From NCBI GenBank assembly GCA_003158885.1, contig PMLN01000171.1, positions 6,415 through 12,561 of the forward strand: DNA of 6,147 nucleotides, in the 5' to 3' direction. The notes beneath the pieces were generated by a model. That model was not told where the DNA came from, ran no database searches, and worked only from the letters and a program-made list of their open reading frames with translations. Positions 1 through 5,815 of the stretch are shown here, piece after piece. Source of the stretch: Anaerolineae bacterium (GTDB taxonomy: Bacteria > Chloroflexota > Anaerolineae > Anaerolineales > Villigracilaceae). The translations under genes and the position numbers were made by a program. The number at the start of each line of letters is the position of its first letter. The first letter of the stretch is position 1.

Positions 1-896
1 GAGATGCGCAGGTTGATCTTGGGATCGATCATCACCACTTGCTGTGCGACCCGCAGAACCATGTAGGTGAGTTCGTTCACCGCCGGCTCTCCGGAAGGCG
101 TCACACCGCCCAGGGTTAGCGTCTGGCCGTTGTCCCCTTGTTGGACACCGGGGTACAGATCACTGTCTTTGTTCAATGAAATGAAGAACTCAGCCAGCAA
201 ATCTTCGGCTGCCTGACTCGTGAGCCGCCCACTGGCAAGATCGGCCTGGAGATAGGGTCCCATATATTGATCAAAACGTCCCAGTCCGACGTGATAATTT
301 CCACCCAGCCATACCACGGCATGACAAAACCGCAGCGCTTGCAGAGCCTCGTGAAACGTACGGGCAGGATGAGCCGGAACATTTTCCAAAATCCCGGCCA
401 GATCATCCCTGCCCATGGTGCGCGCTTGACTTGCATAACGCTCAGCCAGGCCCATCACGGCATCGATCGTTTGGATGGCGCAATCCAAAAATTCAACGGA
501 TGAAGCATCGTTGAATAAGCGCTGGCGCGCCTCCAGCGCAACCCGCTTGCGACCCAACAAACCCTGGGAGAGGAGCAAACCCCAGTCCGCACAGATATTG
601 CTGACCGGACCTAATTCGTGCAGAGTGCGACCCGCAGTTAACTTGTCCCAATCCTCAGAGCTATAAACCGGGGGGACAGCCGCCGGCAAGGTGCGAGTGA
701 ATACGATCTGCTCATCGGGGTCAATTACAACCTGTTCCGCCTCACACTGGCGTTGAACCAGCCGCGCCACCCGCCTCGGCCAGGAAAGGTTCTCCGCTTC
801 ACATTCCGCCAGGATATCGATCGGCGCGCTTTGTCTTAGCGAACGATGTTCATGCGCCCGTACCCGTCTTTTCATACGTTCCAATCGTTCGTTCAT
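1..896 (-). CDS. Glycyl radical enzyme, PFL-like domain (N-terminal part, cut by window edge)
   Basis: This is the N-terminal 298 codons of a pyruvate formate-lyase-superfamily enzyme; the C-terminus lies beyond base 1. The family uses a backbone glycyl radical to make a thiyl radical for difficult anaerobic bond cleavage in the cytoplasm. Visible family landmarks are NICADWGLLLSQGL (residues 100-113), TFHEALQALRF (180-190), GRFDQYMGPYL (206-216), GQTLTLGG (257-264), NELTYMVL (274-281) and PKINLRIS at the cut. The catalytic Cys loop and the C-terminal glycyl radical motif should lie off-window, so activity and subclass cannot be judged. The GRFDQY landmark comes early, suggesting a short N-terminus compared with choline lyase-type GREs. 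The ATG at 896-894 overlaps the activase stop as ATGA. No strong Shine-Dalgarno is seen, so translation is probably coupled. A downstream in-frame ATG at codon 8 is possible. Family call firm; substrate unknown. Confidence 0.9.
   Translation of the reverse strand, partial: MNERLERMKRRVRAHEHRSLRQSAPIDILAECEAENLSWPRRVARLVQRQCEAEQVVIDPDEQIVFTRTLPAAVPPVYSSEDWDKLTAGRTLHELGPVSNICADWGLLLSQGLLGRKRVALEARQRLFNDASSVEFLDCAIQTIDAVMGLAERYASQARTMGRDDLAGILENVPAHPARTFHEALQALRFCHAVVWLGGNYHVGLGRFDQYMGPYLQADLASGRLTSQAAEDLLAEFFISLNKDSDLYPGVQQGDNGQTLTLGGVTPSGEPAVNELTYMVLRVAQQVVMIDPKINLRI
893..896 (-). other. ATGA stop/start overlap, activase-GRE
   Basis: The activase stop TGA (895-893) shares bases with the GRE start ATG (896-894). 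The GRE has no clear Shine-Dalgarno, so re-initiation by the terminating ribosome is the likely mode of translation. This would tie GRE synthesis to activase synthesis. Confidence 0.85.
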
Positions 897-1648
897 GCGA
901 CACACACTTTCACGCCCGATCGTTCAAAGGGCATTAGGTTGATATTCAACGAACGCGTCTCATCGTATCCGGGCTTGAACTCCATACCGGCATATTGGTA
1001 TTTCGAACCGGCGGCTTGGTTGTAAGGTAGAAGATCGACGCGTATCAATCCGGGTAACCCGTTTACCGTCCGGGCAATCGCGGCCAGGTTTTCATCGGTA
1101 TCGGTCACGCCGGGCACCAACGGCACGCGGATTACAAAGGGCATGCCGGACGCGCCCAGGGTTTTTAGGTTATCCAATATCAAATCGTTACTGCAGCCCG
1201 TGTACTGTTGATGCAAGGCAGGGTCGATCAGCTTGAGATCGAAGAAGACCAAATCCGACCGTTCGAGGAGCTTCTGAAAGCTGCGCTTTGATCCATAGCC
1301 CGAGGTATCCAGGAGGATATGTACCTCATCCAGCAGATCGATGACTTCAGCCACGAACTCGGCTTGCAGGAGGGGTTCACCGCCCGAGAAGGTGATGCCT
1401 CCCTCGTTATCACTCAAGATGGAGACTTGTTGATTCAAAAGCGCGGCCAATTGCTCGGCCGTGTATTCCTGGCCCGCCAAACGTTCACCGGCCAGGCCAC
1501 GGATGACCTGCGGCCGCGCGGACTGTCCCTCAGGGTTATGACACCAACTACAGGCAAGCGGACAACCTTTCATAAAGACAGTTGTACGAATGCCCGGCCC
1601 ATCGTGGACGGTAAACTCTTTGATGTCAAAGACAATTCCGGTAGTCAT
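893..1648 (-). CDS. Glycyl radical enzyme activase (radical SAM, PflA type)
   Basis: A 251-residue radical SAM protein that should install the glycyl radical on the GRE encoded immediately downstream, using S-adenosylmethionine and a reduced [4Fe-4S] cluster. The N-terminus has the family signature HDGPGIRTTVFMKGCP, with cluster cysteines C29, C33 and C36 (CxxxCxxC) followed by HNPEG. GITFSGGEP (84-92) is the SAM-contacting GGE motif, and LDTSGY (113-118), FFDLK (135-139), RVPLVPGVTD (174-183) and LLPYN (206-210) follow in the usual order. No cysteines lie between C36 and the GGE motif, so the ferredoxin-like insertion with extra clusters, found in many GRE activases of about 300 residues, is missing. 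Size and layout match PFL activase. The ATG at 1648 is forced by an in-frame TAA two codons upstream; no Shine-Dalgarno is visible before it. Its stop overlaps the GRE start by 4 nt. Confidence 0.95.
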   Translation of the reverse strand: MTTGIVFDIKEFTVHDGPGIRTTVFMKGCPLACSWCHNPEGQSARPQVIRGLAGERLAGQEYTAEQLAALLNQQVSILSDNEGGITFSGGEPLLQAEFVAEVIDLLDEVHILLDTSGYGSKRSFQKLLERSDLVFFDLKLIDPALHQQYTGCSNDLILDNLKTLGASGMPFVIRVPLVPGVTDTDENLAAIARTVNGLPGLIRVDLLPYNQAAGSKYQYAGMEFKPGYDETRSLNINLMPFERSGVKVCVA

Positions 1649-1674
1649 ATGTTAAAAGACCATTTCGTTCGGGG

Positions 1675-2322
1675 TCATCCCTTCTTGAGCTCGAGAACCA
1701 ACTCCAGTGCGCGGGTCGAAGCGGAGACCGCGTCCGCAGCGCACGCATCCGCGCCGATCTGACGCGCAAAACTTTCCGTAACGGGTGCGCCGCCGATCAT
1801 CACTTTCACTTGATCCCGCAGCCCATTTTCTTTAAGAGCGTCGATGATATCCTTCATGCGAGGCATGGTCGTGGTTAATAACGCTGAACACGCGATCAAA
1901 TCGGGATGATGTTCCCTGGCGGCCTGGACATATTTTTCCGGGGATACATCCACGCCCAGGTCGATCACTTCAAAACCGGCGCCCTCCAGCATCATGGCAA
2001 CCAAATTCTTGCCAATGTCATGCAGGTCGCCCTGTACAGTCCCTATAAGCACTTTGCCTATGGCCTGCACCTTGGCGGAGACCAGGTAAGGCCGCAGCAG
2101 CGACAGGCCGTTTTGCATCGCACGCGCGGCGATCAGCATTTCGGGAACAAAGTACTCCCCGTTCTCAAACTTCACCCCGACCTCGGCCATCGCCCGGATC
2201 AGGCCTTCCTTGAGAATTCGTTCGGCAGGTATATTCTCTTCGATTGCCTTCTTAACCAGATCCTGCGCCAGGCCCCTATCCCCTTCGATCACGCTTTGAC
2301 ATAGATCATCCAGAGTCGTCAT
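1675..2322 (-). CDS. Corrinoid (B12-binding) methyl-carrier protein, MtbC/MttC-like
   Basis: A 215-residue small corrinoid protein, the usual length for MtaC/MtbC/MttC-type carriers. Residues ~1-85 form the helical cap (B12-binding_2 type) and ~88-212 the Rossmann-like cobalamin domain. The base-off/His-on motif is intact: D99-L-H101-D-I-G104 within GTVQGDLHDIGKN, where H101 is the expected lower axial cobalt ligand. It is followed by SALLTTTMP (146-154) and GGAP (177-180), the segments that surround the nucleotide tail in this family. It should shuttle a methyl group between the URO-D-type methyltransferases encoded just upstream. The ATG at 2322 has a very good Shine-Dalgarno (AAGGAG, 7 nt spacer), the best in the operon, which fits a carrier needed in quantity. 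The gap to the preceding gene is 11 nt and to the activase 26 nt. Stand-alone methionine synthase function is excluded by size. Confidence 0.95.
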   Translation of the reverse strand: MTTLDDLCQSVIEGDRGLAQDLVKKAIEENIPAERILKEGLIRAMAEVGVKFENGEYFVPEMLIAARAMQNGLSLLRPYLVSAKVQAIGKVLIGTVQGDLHDIGKNLVAMMLEGAGFEVIDLGVDVSPEKYVQAAREHHPDLIACSALLTTTMPRMKDIIDALKENGLRDQVKVMIGGAPVTESFARQIGADACAADAVSASTRALELVLELKKG

Positions 2323-2329
2323 AAATTTT

Positions 2330-2335
2330 CTCCTT
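2330..2335 (-). promoter_or_regulatory. Strong ribosome binding site of the corrinoid gene
   Basis: AAGGAG lies 7 nt before the ATG at 2322 and overlaps the TAA stop (2336-2334) of the preceding URO-D gene. It is the closest match to the consensus in this operon and fixes the corrinoid start. Confidence 0.85.
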
Positions 2336-3362
2336 ATTGATTCTTATAGCCTGGCTGTTCAAGAAGCAAATCAATGAAAGCCAGCATATTTTCCAATGAC
2401 ACATCGCCTTCCACATCATGCGCCGGGGCAAAGATATACCCACCCACACGTCCCATTTCCAGCAGGCGCTGGGTCTCTGCCCTGACTTGTTCCAGCGTGC
2501 CATAGGGCAGGGTGCGCTGAGTGGATAAGCCGCCGTGAAAGACCAGCCGGCCGCGGTACTTTTGATGAAGGGCGGCCACGTCCATCACCTCGGGTTGAAA
2601 TGGATTGAAGCAGTCCAACCCAATGCCGATCAGGTCATCGAACAATTCATCGACATCACCGCAGGAATGGATGAACACGTATTTATTGCCGGCATGTACC
2701 GCGCCGTACATGCGCTTGAGAACCGGAAAGATAAACTCCCGCCACAGTTTCGGCCCCATCTGCAAGCCATGCTGCTGTCCCCAGTCATCCCCAAAATACA
2801 CCGCGTCAATATCGTACTTCAGAGCTTCATTTAATTGGGCGATATTGTAATCTGCGATGGCCTTCAAAAGCTCGTGAACAAACTCGGGATGATCGTAAAA
2901 ATCCATCAATAAGTTCTGCATACCGCGCAGGGTCCAGGCGCGCTCATAGAGCGAAAAGCCGATTTGAAAAACACGGAAGCGGTCAGGGTAACGCGCAATG
3001 CGCCCGGGGATGTCGGCAAAGAAACGCCCATCCAAAGGGTCGGGGAAGGCGTAATGCTTCAAGGTCGGCTCGGACAGCACACAGCCCTCGACATTGCCAA
3101 TATCCTTATCGATGCTGCGGTCCCAGACCACGCCAAAAACATCCCTGAGGTGATTTTCACCCAGGTCGGTGAAAAAACCGATGTCGCTCCCCAGTTTCAA
3201 AAGATGATTCTGCAAGGCATCGTCCCAATCCACCGAGCCATAATGGGACTGAAGTTTCTCCCTAGCTTCCTTCGTGAAACCGCACGACCAGGGCACATAG
3301 GGCGGTTCCTGCCCTTTCAGCACTGCATGAATAACGTCACGCTTTGTCATTTTGATCTGCAC
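2334..3362 (-). CDS. URO-D-superfamily methyltransferase (paralogue 3, HSCG type)
   Basis: A 342-residue member of the uroporphyrinogen decarboxylase superfamily (COG0407/MtaA-MtbA-like TIM barrel). Landmarks are SLYERAWTLRGMQNLL (137-152), YFGDDWGQQHG (189-199) and H232-S-C234-G, an HxC pair at the place where methylcobamide:CoM methyltransferases bind zinc. A C-terminal FAPAHDVEG (311-319) supplies H315. The zinc pair suggests thiol or methyl-acceptor activation, or methyl transfer to or from the corrinoid protein encoded 11 nt downstream. I see no third cysteine ligand in the later barrel segment. The open frame begins at GTG 3362-3360, with GGGAG only 3 nt upstream. An in-frame ATG at 3350-3348 gives the N-terminus MTKRDVIHAVLKG, which looks more like a family start but is 15 nt from that site. 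True heme-pathway HemE is unlikely given the context and the HSCG motif. Substrate unknown. Confidence 0.88.
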   Translation of the reverse strand: MQIKMTKRDVIHAVLKGQEPPYVPWSCGFTKEAREKLQSHYGSVDWDDALQNHLLKLGSDIGFFTDLGENHLRDVFGVVWDRSIDKDIGNVEGCVLSEPTLKHYAFPDPLDGRFFADIPGRIARYPDRFRVFQIGFSLYERAWTLRGMQNLLMDFYDHPEFVHELLKAIADYNIAQLNEALKYDIDAVYFGDDWGQQHGLQMGPKLWREFIFPVLKRMYGAVHAGNKYVFIHSCGDVDELFDDLIGIGLDCFNPFQPEVMDVAALHQKYRGRLVFHGGLSTQRTLPYGTLEQVRAETQRLLEMGRVGGYIFAPAHDVEGDVSLENMLAFIDLLLEQPGYKNQ

Positions 3363-3377
3363 CGGCTCCCAATTCCC

Positions 3378-4481
3378 TTACGACAGCGAACCATAAGGAG
3401 TTTTTTGAATCGCATTGATCATTGCCCAGAAATTCTCAAGCGGCGTATCGAGCTGCAGGTTATGGGTGGGGCCAATGATCAAACCGCCGCCCTGCCCGAT
3501 GGTCTTCAAGCGCAAGAGGACCTCGTTGTTTACATCCTGCGGTGTGCCAAACGGGAGGGTCTGCTGGATGTCCATCGAACCCCAAAAGCACATTCGATCA
3601 CCGAATTCGTTTTTTAACCGGAAGGGATCCATCGCCATGGGCTGGATCGGGTTCAGAATATCAATGCCAATTTCGATCAATTCCGGGATGATCGGATATA
3701 CCACCCCATCGGTATGGTAGGCGATCTTGATCTGTGGATTGATCGCCCGCAAGGATGCAATCAATTCGGCCATGCGCGGCTTGAGATAAGTCCGCCACAT
3801 CCTGGGCGACATGAGCATGTTCGTCTGACCGCCCACATCATCCCCAAGCCAGATCATATCCACACCCCGCCGGACGAGGTTTTGAGCGACCGTCCTATGG
3901 TAATGGAAGGGGAAATCCAGCACGCAGTTCGCCCGTCCGGGATCGGTGGCCATATCGATCAGCAATTGTTCATATCCACGCAGCCCCCAGGCACACTCAA
4001 AGATCGTGGTGGGCGTTACCCCCACGATCCAGTAATCATTGTGGTAGTCGCGGAGAGTTCTTTCGGCATCCACATACAACTCGGGGCGATCCGGATCGGG
4101 AGGCACATACGAATCCAAGGCATGGTCATCCGCCAATGGATGGCCGAAAGGCTCCGTATATTTTCCCAGACCGAAACGCGTGCGGTATTCGATGCTGCGC
4201 CAGGTGACGCCCCATTCATCCTGGTAGCTTTCCACATCCTGATACCCGTTTTGATAGTAGCCATTCACCCAGCCGACCGAGGTCAACAGCATATCCTCGT
4301 CCAGGGCGCGTTCAAGATCATACGTGTTGCCGCCGCCATGAGGATTGTGCAAACCCTGGCCCCTGAGTTTCATGTCCGCCTCGAGACGGGCCGCAAATTC
4401 AGGCGTGAAACTTACCTGCATCGGACAGCGATCAGGCTCCCGGTGATTTAACGCCGTCAAGATTCGCTCGCGATGATTCAT
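3378..4481 (-). CDS. URO-D-superfamily protein (paralogue 2, HTDG type)
   Basis: A 367-residue URO-D-superfamily protein. The N-terminus MNHRERILTALNHREPDR is typical of the methyltransferase-like branch. Further landmarks are TIFECAWGLRGYEQLL (159-174), WLGDDVGGQTNMLMSP (211-226), H256-T-D258-G, IGIDILNPIQPMAMDP (271-286), FWGSMDIQQTLPFGTPQDV (299-317) and GPTHNLQ (337-343, with H340). The cysteine of the HxC metal pair present in both neighbours is Asp here, so this copy probably has different metal binding or a different role, for example substrate-side methyl transfer instead of acceptor-side. Its AW(G/T)LRG segment is closest to paralogue 3. The ATG at 4481 is preceded by only a weak AGG (5-6 nt spacer). 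It lies 49 nt after paralogue 1 and 15 nt before paralogue 3. Function beyond the superfamily is inference; a HemE role is disfavoured. Confidence 0.87.
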   Translation of the reverse strand: MNHRERILTALNHREPDRCPMQVSFTPEFAARLEADMKLRGQGLHNPHGGGNTYDLERALDEDMLLTSVGWVNGYYQNGYQDVESYQDEWGVTWRSIEYRTRFGLGKYTEPFGHPLADDHALDSYVPPDPDRPELYVDAERTLRDYHNDYWIVGVTPTTIFECAWGLRGYEQLLIDMATDPGRANCVLDFPFHYHRTVAQNLVRRGVDMIWLGDDVGGQTNMLMSPRMWRTYLKPRMAELIASLRAINPQIKIAYHTDGVVYPIIPELIEIGIDILNPIQPMAMDPFRLKNEFGDRMCFWGSMDIQQTLPFGTPQDVNNEVLLRLKTIGQGGGLIIGPTHNLQLDTPLENFWAMINAIQKTPYGSLS

Positions 4482-4530
4482 TGTGACCTGACCAGTTCCA
4501 GCGACGTGTTCAAGCAGAGCATAATCTTAC

Positions 4531-5700
4531 TCACCTTCCATATGTACCGTATTCGCGCGCCGTATCGAATGCGGCGACAATATTTTCCGGCGGGACGAGG
4601 GCTTGAATATTATGAACCGCGGCGAATACAAAACCGCCGCCGGGCGCGAGGTCGTCAATGCGGCGCTTCACTTCATCCGCCACTTCCTGAGGGCTGCCAA
4701 AAGGCAGCACATGCTGTGTGTCGACTCCGCCGCCCCAGAAGACGATATCACGCCCGAACTCAGTTTTCAAGGTTTTCGTATCCATCCCCTTGGCCGAGAC
4801 CTGGACCGGGTTGAGGATATCGAAACCGATTTCAATTAAATCGGGGATCAAATCGCGGGTTGCGCCGCAGCTGTGATAGAACAGCTTGGCATCCGTCTTT
4901 TTCTTGATGGCCTCCACCAAACGCTTTTGTTTCGGCTTGATCATCTTCCGGTACAACTCCGGCCGGATCAACCAGCCATTTTGTCCAGCCACATCGTCCC
5001 AGTAGGTAAAGACCTGAATGTAGGGACCCACATGATCCAAATATCGATTGCACGATTCAATATAGATATCCGTGATGGTTTCCATCAGCCGGTCGGCAAA
5101 AGCAGGTTCACTGAGTAAAGCCATCAGAAAATTTTGCATTCCCATGATGCGGGCCGGTTGTTCGAAGATGCCCCCGCCAATCACCGCGCTGCCCACCAGG
5201 GCATAATCACTGTTTTCATATAATTGCTTTGCAAGCGTGCCAAGCTGCATATTGACTTCCATTGGATCGGGAAGCGGCCAGCGATAGGTATCCAAAGCCG
5301 CCATGGCCGGTTCTTTGATCGGGAAGTCAACCCAATCAAAATAAAAGCCGGCCTTCTTCGGCATATGCAGCTTCGAACCCCAGCGGTCAAAGAAAGCGTA
5401 GTAGTCTCCCTCCTCAAAAATCTCAACCCCGCTGGTAGTCGCAGCGGGCAATTGCACCATTCGAAAATCCACGTCAAAGCGCTGCATCAAGGCTTCGCTG
5501 ACATAGGGTAACTGCTGAACATAATCTAACACCTTGATCTCCTCGAGGGGCAGACCAAGATACTTCTCGAGTTCCAGGTAGGTTCGATTTGCAATCGAGG
5601 TGACGATCGTCGCACCCAGGTCGATGGGGATACGATCCGGTTCCTTGTGGTTCAGGGCCAGCATGACCCTTTCCCGGGAGGTCGTTTTTTTATCATCCAT
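4531..5700 (-). CDS. URO-D-superfamily methyltransferase (paralogue 1, HSCG type)
   Basis: First gene of the leftward operon, 389 residues, URO-D superfamily. The N-terminus has SRERVMLALNHKEPDRIP (8-25). FEQPARIMGMQNFLMAL (179-195), YWDDVAGQNG (233-242), H276-S-C278-G, IGFDILNPVQ (291-300), FWGGGVDTQHVLPFGSPQEV (321-340) and AAVHNIQ (360-366, H363) follow. The HxC pair is the metal-binding signature of MtaA/MtbA-like methyltransferases. The expected partner is the corrinoid protein three genes downstream. It differs clearly from the other two copies: it is longer at the N-terminus and has GGIFEQPARIMG where they have AWxLRG, so this is an old paralogue set and not a recent tandem duplication. 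The start ATG 5700-5698 has AAGGA 9 nt upstream. The sequence does not tell which copy works on the substrate and which on the final acceptor. Confidence 0.88.
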   Translation of the reverse strand: MDDKKTTSRERVMLALNHKEPDRIPIDLGATIVTSIANRTYLELEKYLGLPLEEIKVLDYVQQLPYVSEALMQRFDVDFRMVQLPAATTSGVEIFEEGDYYAFFDRWGSKLHMPKKAGFYFDWVDFPIKEPAMAALDTYRWPLPDPMEVNMQLGTLAKQLYENSDYALVGSAVIGGGIFEQPARIMGMQNFLMALLSEPAFADRLMETITDIYIESCNRYLDHVGPYIQVFTYWDDVAGQNGWLIRPELYRKMIKPKQKRLVEAIKKKTDAKLFYHSCGATRDLIPDLIEIGFDILNPVQVSAKGMDTKTLKTEFGRDIVFWGGGVDTQHVLPFGSPQEVADEVKRRIDDLAPGGGFVFAAVHNIQALVPPENIVAAFDTAREYGTYGR

Positions 5701-5709
5701 TGGTTCGAA

Positions 5710-5714
5710 TCCTT
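5710..5714 (-). promoter_or_regulatory. Ribosome binding site of the first operon gene
   Basis: AAGGA with a 9-nt spacer to the ATG at 5700-5698. It supports the 389-residue start for the first URO-D-type gene. Confidence 0.65.
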
Positions 5715-5815
5715 ATGAAGGAAAAGGTGGAATAACAACGCAGAGATAGCGATTCTGGAAAATCCATTTCGACAAACATCACTTTCATCCGATTGAATTA
5801 TCCTTGTCCGGTGCA

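Larger units (their letters stand above)
1..5700 (-). other. Predicted six-gene (or longer) leftward operon
   Basis: Six genes run in the same direction with gaps of 49, 15, 11 and 26 nt and one 4-nt overlap. No convincing terminator hairpin or internal promoter was seen in the gaps. The order is three URO-D-type genes, corrinoid protein, GRE activase, GRE. Co-transcription is inferred from spacing. The operon continues past base 1, at least to the end of the GRE. Confidence 0.8.

Noticed and set aside
173..436. Minus-strand 87-codon open frame within the left-edge region
   Set aside because: It lies in another frame of the GRE gene, whose own frame shows many GRE landmarks continuously across 1-896.
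1319..1762. Plus-strand open frame across the activase/corrinoid junction
   Set aside because: Antisense to two well-supported genes; the protein is low in recognisable structure.
2964..3617. Plus-strand open frame of 217 codons across two URO-D genes
   Set aside because: It spans a gene boundary on the opposite strand and has no family-like features; a shadow.
3714..4451. Long plus-strand open frame of 245 codons inside the second URO-D gene
   Set aside because: It lies antisense to a clear family member, its translation shows no recognisable domain, and it has no ribosome site; a codon-bias shadow.
4482..4530. Possible internal terminator or promoter in the 49-nt gap between the first two genes
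   Set aside because: No stem-loop followed by a T-run and no paired promoter hexamers could be found by eye.
2334..5700. Three genuine uroporphyrinogen decarboxylases of heme synthesis (HemE)
   Set aside because: Three divergent copies next to a corrinoid protein, HSCG/HTDG motifs and no other heme genes point to the methyltransferase-like branch.
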